64,000 nucleotides of DNA from Paenibacillus sp. FSL R5-0623 (GCF_037974265.1 NZ_CP150233.1:3596001-3660000), one strand, 5' to 3'. Positions 17,187 to 26,128 are shown, numbered from the stretch's first letter. The notes: generated by a model not told the origin, from the sequence alone. Translations and numbers: made by a program.

Positions 17187-19651
17187 GCAAAAAAGTACTG
17201 ATTGTTGGCGGTGTAGCTGGAGGTGCATCTGCAGCTGCACGTCTTCGCCGTCTGGATGAACATGCCGAGATTATTATCTTTGAGAAAGGACCCTATATCT
17301 CATTTGCCAATTGTGGCTTACCTTATTATATAGGTGGATCAATCGAAGATCGAGAGCGTCTGCTGGTGCAAACGCCAAAAGGGATGGCAGATCGCTTTCG
17401 TATCGATGTTCGTACAAGAAGTGAGGTCGTAGCTATCGATTCGCAGAAGCGAGTGGTTAAGATACAGTCCCAGGAGCGCGGTGCATATGAAGAAAGCTAT
17501 GACGAGTTGATATTGTCACCAGGTGCAAAACCGATCATTCCTGATCTTCCGGGCAAGGACAATCCACTAATTTATACCGTACGAAGTATTCCAGATATTG
17601 ATCGGATCAAAGAACAGGTAAGTTCTTCTAACAACAAGACTTCGATTGTCATAGGCGGTGGATTTATTGGCGTGGAAATGGCTGAGAATTTAAAGGAAGC
17701 TGGTCTGGATGTAACGCTGATTGAGGGGAACGCACAAGTACTCACACCCTATGATACCGAGTTAGCAGCCGCATTGGCACAGGAAATGGAGAATCATGGT
17801 GTGAACCTGCTGTTTTCCAAACGTGTTCAGGGATTTCATTCCCTGGAGCAGGGCATAGGGGTTGAACTTGCGGATGGTCATGTGTTGACAGCAGACATGG
17901 TTATTCTTGCGATAGGCGTAACGCCAGACACCTATTTTTTGAAAGATAGCGGCGTTTCGCTGGGTGCACGTGGACATATTATCGTAAATGAAGCTTTAGA
18001 AAGCAGCGTGCCACATATCTATGCTGTTGGGGATGCGATCGAAGTAACGGAAACCATTCATGGTACGAAGGCAACGATACCACTTGCCGGACCTGCCAAC
18101 AAACAAGGCCGTATTGTTGCCGACCGTATCGCAGGGCTTCCTTCTACCTATAAAGGAACACAAGGTACATCCATTATCAAAGTCTTTGGAATGACCGCAG
18201 CCACGACAGGCAGTAATGAAAAAACACTGCAACGTCTCGGCGTGGAATATCAAACCGTTATTGTACACCCTGCTTCTCATGCATCGTATTATCCGGGTTC
18301 AAGCGCGATTACTCTTAAACTGCTGTTTACTCCGGAAGGTAAAATTTTGGGCGCACAAGCAGTTGGTTATGATGGAGTGGATAAACGAATTGATGACATT
18401 GCTGTAGCCATTCATTTTGGAGGACATGTACGGGATTTGACAGAGCTTGAACTGAGTTACGCGCCACCTTATTCTTCTGCCAAAGATCCCGTGAATATGG
18501 CTGGATATGCAGCAGAGAATATGATCACCGGACGTGTTCAGACGTTCACCTATAATCAACTGGCTGATCGTCAGCCGGGGCAGTCGATACTTCTGGATGT
18601 TCGCAGTGAAATCGAGCATCAAAATGGTCATATTCCAGATTCACTCTCTATTCCAGTTGATGAGCTTCGTCAACGCTTAGATGAATTAGACCCATCTAAA
18701 GAAATCTGGCTATACTGTCAAGTCGGCTTACGTGGTTATACAGCTTCGCAAATTTTGCGTCAGCATGGTTTTAGCGTAAAAAACCTGAGTGGTGGTTATA
18801 AAACATACCGTCAAGCCCAGTTTAAGCCTGCTCCATTTACTGCTACAACACAAGAGCAGCATGATCCTGTGATAGACGCGAAAGAAAAGGAGTCTATTCC
18901 CACTGACTCAGCACAGCTGCAACGTATTGATCATGAGTTGAACGTATGCGGATTAAGTTGTCCTGGTCCCCTGATTCAGGTTAAGCAGAAAATGGATCAA
19001 CTTTCAAACGGAGAAACCCTTCGTGTGAAAGCTTCCGATCCAGGCTTTTATGAAGATGTCAAAGCATGGGCCACGATGTCGGGTTCCACAATCTTGCAGT
19101 TGAAAAGACTGAAAGGCGGTACGATTGAGTCTGTCATTGCTAAAAATACAGCACAACCCGTATCGGATTCTCCCGTCAGCGATCCTGCCAGCACAATGGT
19201 AGTCTTCAGTGGCGATCTGGATAAAGCGATCGCTTCACTCATTATTGCAAATGGGGCAGCAGCCAGTGGACGGAAAGTAACTCTATTTTTCACATTTTGG
19301 GGATTGAGCATTATTCGTAAGCAGCAGCCGCAGAAGTTATCCAAAACCATGATCGGCCGTATGTTTGATATGATGTTACCTCGCGGCAGCCAGAAGCTTG
19401 GCATGTCCAAAATGAATATGCTCGGAGCAGGCCCGAAGATGATCCGTGGTTTGATGAAAAAACATCATGTGCCTTCATTGGAAGAAATGATTGAGAGCGC
19501 AATTGCACAAGGAGTAGAGATCGTTGCCTGCCAAATGTCCATGGATTTAATGGGAATTCAGCGTGAAGAATTAATAGACCAAGTTAAAATTGGTGGTGTC
19601 GGTTACTATCTTGGACAAGCATCACAAGCCAATCATAATCTGTTTATTTAA
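17183..19651 (+). CDS. Four-domain CoA-disulfide reductase / rhodanese / TusA / DsrE sulfurtransferase
   Basis: 822 residues. The first 450 form a pyridine-nucleotide-disulfide reductase with an FAD site VGGVAGGASAAAR, the single active cysteine of CoA-disulfide/persulfide reductases in FANCGLPYY (C44), and a second nucleotide site VIGGGFIGVE. A rhodanese domain follows (about 460-550, active C512 in LYCQVGLRG). Next is a TusA-like domain (about 585-655, NVCGLSCPGPL with C593). A DsrE-like domain closes the protein (about 668-822, starting MVVFSGDLDKA and containing VACQMSMDLMG). It probably reduces and relays persulfide sulfur in the cytoplasm. It overlaps its ArsR regulator by four bases. 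All key cysteines are present. Confidence 0.92.
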   Translation: MSKKVLIVGGVAGGASAAARLRRLDEHAEIIIFEKGPYISFANCGLPYYIGGSIEDRERLLVQTPKGMADRFRIDVRTRSEVVAIDSQKRVVKIQSQERGAYEESYDELILSPGAKPIIPDLPGKDNPLIYTVRSIPDIDRIKEQVSSSNNKTSIVIGGGFIGVEMAENLKEAGLDVTLIEGNAQVLTPYDTELAAALAQEMENHGVNLLFSKRVQGFHSLEQGIGVELADGHVLTADMVILAIGVTPDTYFLKDSGVSLGARGHIIVNEALESSVPHIYAVGDAIEVTETIHGTKATIPLAGPANKQGRIVADRIAGLPSTYKGTQGTSIIKVFGMTAATTGSNEKTLQRLGVEYQTVIVHPASHASYYPGSSAITLKLLFTPEGKILGAQAVGYDGVDKRIDDIAVAIHFGGHVRDLTELELSYAPPYSSAKDPVNMAGYAAENMITGRVQTFTYNQLADRQPGQSILLDVRSEIEHQNGHIPDSLSIPVDELRQRLDELDPSKEIWLYCQVGLRGYTASQILRQHGFSVKNLSGGYKTYRQAQFKPAPFTATTQEQHDPVIDAKEKESIPTDSAQLQRIDHELNVCGLSCPGPLIQVKQKMDQLSNGETLRVKASDPGFYEDVKAWATMSGSTILQLKRLKGGTIESVIAKNTAQPVSDSPVSDPASTMVVFSGDLDKAIASLIIANGAAASGRKVTLFFTFWGLSIIRKQQPQKLSKTMIGRMFDMMLPRGSQKLGMSKMNMLGAGPKMIRGLMKKHHVPSLEEMIESAIAQGVEIVACQMSMDLMGIQREELIDQVKIGGVGYYLGQASQANHNLFI

Positions 19652-19697
19652 AAAAAATTATAAATGCTAAGCAGGATAATTGAATGAGTAGCGAAAG

Positions 19698-19723
19698 GAT
19701 GCCACGATGAGTGGCATTTTTTT
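19698..19723 (+). terminator. Terminator of the ArsR-CoADR operon
   Basis: ATGCCAC pairs with GTGGCAT across GATGA, followed by a run of seven T, about 45 bases after the flavoprotein stop. Confidence 0.8.
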
Positions 19724-19844
19724 GTTCAAAAAAATTGAACGTTTCATTCAGAAACGGTTCTTTGACTTACCCATAACACCAACATAGAGTGATGACAAGG
19801 ACGGTATTTGATTTTAGCTAGGCAAATGAGAAGCATATACACCC

Positions 19845-19876
19845 TCGACTTTCCCCTATACGGGAAACTATATACT
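19845..19876 (+). promoter_or_regulatory. MerR-type promoter with dyad in a long spacer
   Basis: A -35-like TCGACT (19845-19850) and -10 TATACT (19871-19876) are 20 bases apart, too long for unaided sigma-A. The spacer holds the inverted repeat TTTCCC-CTATAC-GGGAAA (19850-19867). This geometry is diagnostic of promoters twisted into activity by MerR-family drug sensors such as BmrR or Mta. Confidence 0.75.
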
Positions 19877-19904
19877 CGCATTATGTTAAAAGATTGGAGA
19901 TGAT

Positions 19905-20726
19905 ATGTTGTTCAAAATCAGTGCGTTTTCCAGACTAAGCAGGGTCTCATTAAAAACACTGCGTTATTATGACCAGATTGGCATACTTAAGCCGAGAAAG
20001 GTAGATCACGATACGGGTTACCGTTACTATTCCGCAGATCAGCTTCTCGAGCTCAACCGAATCTTCATTTATAAAGAATTGGGGTTCACATTGCCACAAA
20101 TCACACAGCTGTTACAGGAACATATTACATTGGAGAATATTCAAGGCATGTTTAAGCTAAAAAGAAGCGAAATTCAGCAGATTATCGATACGGAACAAGC
20201 CAAACTCGTCCGAATTGAGGAACGCATGCAGCTTCTAGAGGAAGAGGGGCACATTGAAACCGGGCAAGAAATCCGAATCAAAGAGGAAGGTGCTCGGCAG
20301 TTTCTTTTTCAGACAGGGTGCGGGAGGGAAGAGGAGATCCCGAGTTTATTTCGTCAGTTTGATCAGTCATTAACAAAAGGAATGCGCCAACTGATCCATG
20401 GACCACAGGTTGTTTTGTGGAAAGAAATCGCAGGACAAGAGGAAGCGTTCGAGTTTGAAATAGGTTATTTCTTAACCTGTGAGCTGCGATCAGCTCCCGA
20501 CCCATTTCAACTGCGGACTCTTCCTGCTGAGCCCATGATGGCCACCATAGCTTATCGTTCCAACGCCACCTTTGCCTGTAAAGCCTGTGTTCATCTAGCT
20601 ACATGGATTGAGAAGAATAACTATCAGATCAAGGAAAACGAGTCTGGTAGGGAACTGTACTTACCCTTATCTCAAGAACAAGATGCACAATTGATAGAAA
20701 TACAAATCCCCATACTAAATAGATAA
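19905..20726 (+). CDS. MerR-family regulator with GyrI-like effector domain
   Basis: 273 residues. The N-terminal winged helix is typical (SRVSLKTLRYYDQIGILKP, GYRYYSADQLLELNRIFIYKELGF), followed by a dimerising coiled coil (about 75-120). The C-terminal part has the GyrI/BmrR-type ligand-binding pattern, with FEFEIGYFL and a late IEIQIPI strand. It would sense small amphipathic compounds and activate its own operon through the distorted promoter just upstream. The MFS exporter follows 24 bases after its stop. ATG 19905 follows GGAG at five bases. Confidence 0.9.
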   Translation: MLFKISAFSRLSRVSLKTLRYYDQIGILKPRKVDHDTGYRYYSADQLLELNRIFIYKELGFTLPQITQLLQEHITLENIQGMFKLKRSEIQQIIDTEQAKLVRIEERMQLLEEEGHIETGQEIRIKEEGARQFLFQTGCGREEEIPSLFRQFDQSLTKGMRQLIHGPQVVLWKEIAGQEEAFEFEIGYFLTCELRSAPDPFQLRTLPAEPMMATIAYRSNATFACKACVHLATWIEKNNYQIKENESGRELYLPLSQEQDAQLIEIQIPILNR

Positions 20727-20750
20727 CTGTAGAAGACGGAGTGGATTAAA

Positions 20751-21929
20751 GTGAAAAATAAATGGATTATATATATCTTGGCATTGGCTGTTTTTCTGAT
20801 CGGAACCCTTGAATACATTATTACAGGAGTCATAAAAATGATCGCCTCCGACTTGAGCGTATCTACTTCCGAAGTGGGTTTACTGGTGACTGTATTCGCT
20901 CTGGCAGCGGCCGTTATCGCTCCGATTCTCATTGCAATTACAATAAATATGGATCGCAAGAAGTTGCTGTTGGCCGCCCTCAGCGTGTTTATTGCCAGCA
21001 ACGGACTTATGCTTGTTGACCTTTCTTATGAAACTTTACTATGGGTGCGAATTATTCAAGGGGCTAGCGGAGGAGTGGCTACCGTAGTAGCGATGGCCGT
21101 ATCGACACGACTGGTTGAAAAGGAAAAAAGGGGCAATGCCATCGGCATCATTTTGATGGGGCTAAGCAGTTCGCTAGTACTCGGTGTCCCATTGGGCACA
21201 TTTTTTAGTGAAATGTTTGGATGGAGAGTTCTATTTGTATTCATTGGATTGTTAAGTGTTCTTCCATTACTTATTATCTACAAAAAGGTTCCGGCAATCA
21301 AAGAGGAAGAAAAGATCACACTCAGAATGCAGCTCTCCATTTTGAAAAATCCGCTCATTCTGACTGCCTTGCTTATTACATTATTGTATATCGGCGGTTA
21401 TTCAACACTGTTCACGTATATTACGCCTTTCTTACAAGCTACGTCTTCTCTTTCCATGACCGAGATAAGCGGTGTTCTGTTTCTCGCGGGAATTTGCAGC
21501 TTTGTCGGATCAAAAGTGGGCGGACAATTGGCAGATGCAAAGGGATCAAAGTTTACAATTTGTCTAGGCCTTCTGTTACAAGGCGTAACTCTTCTTTTGT
21601 TTGCTCTAGCTGGAGTTAATCTTATCATGTTAATCTTGGTTATAATGATTTTTATGTTAGCAACGTGGAGTATATCTCCGGCCCAGCAACTATATCTGGT
21701 TACACTGGCCCCTCGTAATCCGGACATTGCCCTTAGCGTAAATACGTCGTTTATCCAATTTGGTTTTGCACTGGGATCTGGATTAGGTGGGATTGTAATC
21801 AGTCGTACATCTGTCATGTATTTGAATTGGTTGGGTTTTGGAGCTGTAGGAATTGCTTTACTTCTTGCCATACTTCTATTCAGAAGGATGAGCAGTAGGA
21901 CTGAAAACCCTATGGTTACTGGTGAATAG
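20751..21929 (+). CDS. MFS transporter, probable drug or metabolite exporter
   Basis: 392 residues with about twelve hydrophobic helices, as in the 12-helix DHA1 family (AraJ/PbuE/Bmr-like). Seen are the motif-A-like turn ITINMDRKKLLLAAL after helix 2, an early GTLEYIITGV segment, and the motif-C-like run MGLSSSLVLGVPLGTFF in helix 5. It lies directly behind the MerR regulator, so it is most likely the effector pump of that regulator. The substrate is unknown. GTG 20751 follows GGAG at about nine bases. Confidence 0.9.
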   Translation: MKNKWIIYILALAVFLIGTLEYIITGVIKMIASDLSVSTSEVGLLVTVFALAAAVIAPILIAITINMDRKKLLLAALSVFIASNGLMLVDLSYETLLWVRIIQGASGGVATVVAMAVSTRLVEKEKRGNAIGIILMGLSSSLVLGVPLGTFFSEMFGWRVLFVFIGLLSVLPLLIIYKKVPAIKEEEKITLRMQLSILKNPLILTALLITLLYIGGYSTLFTYITPFLQATSSLSMTEISGVLFLAGICSFVGSKVGGQLADAKGSKFTICLGLLLQGVTLLLFALAGVNLIMLILVIMIFMLATWSISPAQQLYLVTLAPRNPDIALSVNTSFIQFGFALGSGLGGIVISRTSVMYLNWLGFGAVGIALLLAILLFRRMSSRTENPMVTGE

Positions 21930-21972
21930 GTAGGTGGACTGGTTAAGTAAACATCTATCTGGCGTTGAAGTC

Positions 21973-22224
21973 CTAATTAGAAAGAGGGAATGTACAAGTC
22001 GTACATTCCCTGAAAAATACTGCCATCTCAGGATGGTTTAACGCATAAACATGATATTGTGCTGCATCCTCGGAGCTGATCCATGGGATCGGTTTATCCG
22101 CTGGCACTGGGTAGAAAAGCATCCCATTATGGATGAGACCCGGATTCAAGAAGTTCTCCATATAGATTACAAGACTGGGGTCTACAGCATATGTAAGCAC
22201 CTTAAACACGTGGGCAAACAACAA
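21973..22224 (-). pseudogene. C-terminal remnant of an NmrA-like NAD(P)-binding protein
   Basis: The 83-codon minus-strand frame carries IYMENFLNPGLIHNGMLFYPV followed by PADKPIPWISSEDAAQYH and ALNHPE, the substrate-domain segment of NmrA/atypical short-chain reductases. The Rossmann N-terminus with its GxxGxxG motif is absent upstream, and the last residues read through an unrelated palindrome. It is judged a decayed fragment. Family assignment is by pattern only. Confidence 0.5.
21985..22011. repeat. Perfect 11-bp inverted repeat
   Basis: AGGGAATGTAC, loop AAGTC, GTACATTCCCT. It lies 55 bases after the MFS stop. Neither strand has a proper T run beyond it (minus strand CTTTCTAATT), so it is at best a weak terminator; an operator relic is also possible. 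Confidence 0.5.
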
Positions 22225-22244
22225 TTAAAGCCGCGAAGCACCGC

Positions 22245-22461
22245 AAAAAACCGGCATGCGCGTAGGCGAGATCAGGATGAAAACACACTTATCCCGTCCG
22301 ACCGTATCCCATCATCAAAATATTAAAAGAATCGCAAATTATAAGTGTGCGTAAAGAAGGGACTCTCAACTTTTACAGGCTGGACTCCGGAAGCTGAACG
22401 TAACGTATCTCGATATAGGAACATATACGACGGTTGGACACAGGTAAGAGATATTCCATAA
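22245..22461 (+). pseudogene. Frameshifted remnant of an ArsR-family regulator
   Basis: Three overlapping frames together give the winged-helix half of an ArsR protein. The first reads MRVGEIRMKTHLSRPTVSHH. A shift near 22318 leads to ILKESQIISVRKEGTLNFYR. A further shift near 22392 leads to EAERNVSRYRNIYDGWTQV, ending at TAA 22459. The N-terminal helices are missing. At least two frameshifts make it non-functional. From 22462 to 22553 I see no gene. Confidence 0.55.
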
Positions 22462-22553
22462 GCCCGAATGGCTACATGATCAACCCAATTTATATAAATT
22501 TGATGAAACTGTTTATTCGCTGATAATCCTGTTAAAATAAAGGGCCATCCCGA

Positions 22554-23030
22554 TCAACCTAAAGACAATAACAATCGTTTTCCAATCTTCAATAAAACTT
22601 TCAGCTGCGCCCAGCAGATAATGATTGAAATGACCATAACGATTACAAAAAACAGAAAAACAACGATTTTCATTATGATCAGACGTTTTCCGTTCGGATG
22701 TTTGGAATCTCTGCTCGATGAGTTGTCTTTAGATTTAATCATAGCTCGTATACCGACTATGCAGGCAGTAGCCAGCATTATAAAAAGCATTAAAGTAGCC
22801 ATTCGTTCAGCAGTGAAAGCGATGAGATTTGATCCTCCCGGACCAGAACCCGAGCGCAAAAACCAATGGCAGAAGGCAACAACAGAAAGAGATGACAGGA
22901 ACAAGATAAATATAATCTTCCACATCCAGTCGAACAGCTTGAAGAAAGGACCGGGTGGATTGATTTTCTGTTCCCGGCGAACCCGACGCTCGGCGTTTCT
23001 TCGATCGATTATTGCTCGTTTGGATTTCAT
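22554..23030 (-). CDS. Hypothetical membrane protein with three hydrophobic helices
   Basis: 158 residues, not recognised. A basic N-terminus (KSKRAIIDRRNAERRVRRE) precedes three hydrophobic segments at about 38-57, 77-97 and 119-143, with a lysine-rich loop between the last two. GGAGG lies ten bases before ATG 23030, and the positive-inside pattern is coherent. These points favour this strand over an overlapping 139-codon frame on the other. No conserved motif is visible and the neighbours give no clue to function. Confidence 0.65.
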   Translation of the reverse strand: MKSKRAIIDRRNAERRVRREQKINPPGPFFKLFDWMWKIIFILFLSSLSVVAFCHWFLRSGSGPGGSNLIAFTAERMATLMLFIMLATACIVGIRAMIKSKDNSSSRDSKHPNGKRLIIMKIVVFLFFVIVMVISIIICWAQLKVLLKIGKRLLLSLG

Positions 23031-23193
23031 GGATGTCTAACCTCCTGCAGTTTCACTGTTCTTCCTCGTAACATTAAGAATATCACAGTACTGACAATCA
23101 CGTCCCATGTTGATTTGAAACCTTTTAGTTAAAAACTGCGTTTAAAAGCTAGAAGGCAATGAACTTGAATCCAGAAAGGATGTAAGAAAAAAA

Positions 23194-24288
23194 ATGAATA
23201 GAAACAAGAAGAGAAATAAGTTAATTGTAAGTGCAATTATGACAGCATTACTGGCATCGCCCCTGGCATACATCATGTCCGAAGGCCAACCGGTAGCCGC
23301 TGCAGCTTCCGTTTCCAAATATAAAGTTACCGCACAACCGTTCAGCATTGAAGGAAAGAAATCAAACATTGGTACGATTAATAAAAACGGATCGACCTAT
23401 ATTGCTCTTAGGAACCTAAATACAGCCCTAGGGTTAACCACCAATTTCAATAAGACTAAACAACTCGTTGAAGTGTCGGGAAATGGACGATCGCTTAAAA
23501 TTAATCTCTCTAACAATACTATTCAATTGAACGGACAACCGGTCTTTGGACCTCAAGTCATTCTCCAGGACAATACAACTTATTTGCCACTTCGCTTCCT
23601 ACTGGAGCGGATGGGCTATGTAATTTCATATCAGAATAATACAAAGCAGGTCGGTATTCAATCGATTAAGGAAAATGACTTGCAGGTTCAAGCGGAAGAG
23701 ATCGGTGCCGACGGAGATGGCAAATCATTGCTCGTCTACTATCCGGTAATTAAGGGCTATGCAAGAGAGAAAGTACAGGACAAGATCAACGCCTTTTTGA
23801 AGCAGGAGACCGACAAGCACATTGCGGCGGGATCGAAGGAAATGGATACAGTCGTAAAAGCGAATAATCAATTACTAATCAAAAATCCAAAGGCTGAAAT
23901 TCGGCAACCGAGCCTCGATGGCAGATTTACAGTTATGTATAACGAGAATGGAAAATTGAGCCTATATGTGGATTATGATCTTTATATGGGGGGAGCGCAC
24001 GGAATGACGACGAGGATTCCTTACACGTTCGATCTCGTAACAGGTGATCCGATTTCGTTGAAGGAAGCAGCAGGTAACGCCGATTATGTCTCTATCATTA
24101 ACAGCCAAATCACAGATCACATCAATCATCGCGGATTGGAGTTGTCCATTCCATTTAAGACGATCGAAGCTGATCGAGATTATTACCTGAGCCATGATGG
24201 TATCGTTATCTATTTCACAGAATATGAATATACTTCCTACGCTGAAGGAATGCCAGAGTTTATTATTCCTTATTCCGAGTTCAAATGA
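23194..24288 (+). CDS. Secreted copper-amine-oxidase-N-like / RsiV-like (DUF3298) protein
   Basis: 364 residues with a signal peptide ending near VAAAAS (about residue 38). Residues about 45-155 form the copper amine oxidase N-terminal-type module common on Paenibacillus surfaces (YIALRNLNTALGL, TTYLPLRFLLERMGY). Residues about 165-364 match the DUF4163/DUF3298 pair of RsiV, the lysozyme-binding anti-sigma factor (DYDLYMGGAHGMTTRIPYTFDL and IVIYFTEYEYTSYAEGMPEF). There is no transmembrane anchor or cytoplasmic sigma-binding part, so it is not itself an anti-sigma factor. A cell-wall or lysozyme-related role is conceivable. Confidence 0.8.
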   Translation: MNRNKKRNKLIVSAIMTALLASPLAYIMSEGQPVAAAASVSKYKVTAQPFSIEGKKSNIGTINKNGSTYIALRNLNTALGLTTNFNKTKQLVEVSGNGRSLKINLSNNTIQLNGQPVFGPQVILQDNTTYLPLRFLLERMGYVISYQNNTKQVGIQSIKENDLQVQAEEIGADGDGKSLLVYYPVIKGYAREKVQDKINAFLKQETDKHIAAGSKEMDTVVKANNQLLIKNPKAEIRQPSLDGRFTVMYNENGKLSLYVDYDLYMGGAHGMTTRIPYTFDLVTGDPISLKEAAGNADYVSIINSQITDHINHRGLELSIPFKTIEADRDYYLSHDGIVIYFTEYEYTSYAEGMPEFIIPYSEFK

Positions 24289-24375
24289 CGGAAACTGAGG
24301 CTTCAAACTCTAAAGTCTATCGGAGCATGATGACAAGTCGTGTAGTGACAGTGAGACGATAAGGGGGAAAGCGAA

Positions 24376-24831
24376 ATGAATACGATCAAGCGCATGATGG
24401 ACCATCTGTACTGGGCAGACGAACGTATTTTAGACGCGCTCGAGGAGTCAAAGACAGAGAACAAGGAGCTTCTGAAGCTGGTTCGACATGTTGCGGTTGC
24501 GGAACGCGTATGGCTGTCCCGATTGCAAGGCAAGGGTAGCGCACAATATTCATTGTGGGAAGAAACGGAAGACTTGACGGCGATCCGGGAGATGTTCGAA
24601 GAAAACATCGAGCAATATCGCGTCTATATGGACGGGCTCGAGGAATTCAAATTGGATGAGATCATTGATTATGCAAACCAGAGCGGGGTTCCGTTCCGAA
24701 CTTCCATCCGGGACATTCTCTCGCAAGTCATCTTACATGGGCAGTATCACCGGGGACAGATTAACCGGGCACTTCGAACCGAATCGGCGGAGCCTGTCCA
24801 AGTCGATTACATCACCTTCGCACGACTCTAA
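24376..24831 (+). CDS. DinB-family protein
   Basis: A 151-residue four-helix protein of the DinB/YfiT-like superfamily, whose members include metal-dependent thiol transferases. Candidate metal-binding histidines occur in MMDHLYWADERIL near the start, in LVRHVAVAERVW, and in the late HGQYHRGQINRAL. AAGGGGG stands before the ATG. It is followed by a strong terminator, so it forms a single-gene unit. The substrate is unknown. Confidence 0.85.
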   Translation: MNTIKRMMDHLYWADERILDALEESKTENKELLKLVRHVAVAERVWLSRLQGKGSAQYSLWEETEDLTAIREMFEENIEQYRVYMDGLEEFKLDEIIDYANQSGVPFRTSIRDILSQVILHGQYHRGQINRALRTESAEPVQVDYITFARL

Positions 24832-24890
24832 AGGGCGGGGAGAATCATCAACATTGCTGTGCCAAGTAATAACAAAATAGTCGCAGAAAT

Positions 24891-24914
24891 AGCCGCCAAC
24901 TTGGCGGCTTTTTT
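24891..24914 (+). terminator. Terminator after the DinB-family gene
   Basis: AGCCGCC-AACTT-GGCGGCT followed by TTTTTT, about 60 bases after the stop codon. Confidence 0.85.
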
Positions 24915-25067
24915 GTTCGAAATTAAAAAATCTTTTACAACAACTTCGTCGCCGCGGTAAATCTTGACGGTAATATGCTAGACGCCATGGACCAGCCCAA
25001 CATTATTACCTTTTATAGAAATAAAAGCTCAGCGGTATGAACCATCAGGATGATCGGCTACCGCAGT

Positions 25068-25952
25068 CTACTGGGAATGGCTGCGAAATTCACTTGGCGC
25101 GATGCCTGTCCACCGCTTGAACTGGCGGCTGAAATGCGCATTGGTCTTATACCCCAGCATCATCGCAATATGATCAATGTTCAGGTCTGTTTGCTTTAAC
25201 AGCCGCTGGGCTTCGTTCAAAAGGGTTTCGGATAAAAACTTGCGTGGGGCTCTACCGTATACCTGGCGAAAAATTCGATTGACCTGTGACGGGCTAATGT
25301 TCAGCGACTTGGCAATATCCTGGATCCAGGTTCGCTCGCTTTCCTGTATTTCCCCATGAAGATGGATATATCTTACCGAATCCTCAATGTGCTCGGCAAT
25401 TTGATGAGCGATGGCTTCTTTTCTAGATAAGGTAATGGATGCATTTTGAGATAACTGGCCGACCAGGGAACCGAGCAGTTCAAACACGGCGGCATGTACC
25501 TTCATTTGTTTGGAGGAAGTTAGCGAGCTAGACAAATGCTCTGTGGCCAGACCATACAAGGTAGACAGGGAAGGGGAGAGCCCCAGAGCCAAATTCGAAT
25601 TTGCCGGATAATAGATGTCTTTGCAACGGTTAAGTTCTCTGCAAAAGGATGTATCGTGTATGCTGAAATGCACGGAAAAATAAGTGAACCCCTCCGGTCC
25701 GGCTCCGGTGCAAGAGTGGGTCATACCCGGCCGGATGAACAGAAGGTCGCCAACCGACTGACGATAAGACTGCCCGTTGACAACCATGTTCATCTGCCCG
25801 TCCATCATCCAGTGAACTTCATACATGGAATGTTCATGAGACGGATAAGTCCATCTGGAATCAACTTTTCTTGCATGCAGCCCCAATAATTGAAAAGACA
25901 TGCGAACATCGGGTAGACGACCTAAATACACAGCATCCGAAAGCTTGGTCAC
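25068..25952 (-). CDS. AraC-family regulator, divergent to the pentose-acid operon
   Basis: About 294 residues. The N-terminal cupin sensor shows HEHSMYEVHWMMDG and GDLLFIRPGMTHSC. The C-terminal double helix-turn-helix has IAKSLNISPSQVNRIFRQVYG and HIAMMLGYKTNAHFSRQFKR ahead of APSEFRS. It is transcribed away from the FAH/ALDH/xylonate dehydratase/xylosidase operon and most likely regulates it in response to a pentose or pentonate. GTG 25952 with AAGGGGG ten bases upstream is preferred; the frame extends to ATG 25991, which has a poorer ribosome site. Confidence 0.88.
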   Translation of the reverse strand: MTKLSDAVYLGRLPDVRMSFQLLGLHARKVDSRWTYPSHEHSMYEVHWMMDGQMNMVVNGQSYRQSVGDLLFIRPGMTHSCTGAGPEGFTYFSVHFSIHDTSFCRELNRCKDIYYPANSNLALGLSPSLSTLYGLATEHLSSSLTSSKQMKVHAAVFELLGSLVGQLSQNASITLSRKEAIAHQIAEHIEDSVRYIHLHGEIQESERTWIQDIAKSLNISPSQVNRIFRQVYGRAPRKFLSETLLNEAQRLLKQTDLNIDHIAMMLGYKTNAHFSRQFKRWTGIAPSEFRSHSQ

Positions 25953-26108
25953 AGCAAACCAACCCCCTTGTACGATTCTATATTCCAACATCCTGTCATC
26001 GGAGTGTCCTCGTAAATTATTTTCAGTTCAACGGATATAACCTCATCTTAACAGAAAAAAAATGCGTGAAAAGGGTAAATCGTCGGAGTGATTAGAACAT
26101 CGTCATGA

Positions 26109-26128
26109 ACCATAGCCGGTGCTATGGT
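26109..26128. promoter_or_regulatory. Perfect palindrome in the AraC / pentose operon intergenic region
   Basis: ACCATAGC-CGGT-GCTATGGT is a perfect inverted repeat of two eight-base arms. It lies 42 bases before the FAH gene start and about 160 bases before the divergent AraC gene. No T run follows, so it is not a terminator; an operator is the simplest reading. Confidence 0.45.

Noticed and set aside
22621..23040. 139-codon plus-strand frame opposite the hypothetical membrane protein
   Set aside because: It lacks a ribosome site and regular hydrophobic pattern, whereas the minus-strand frame has GGAGG and three membrane helices.
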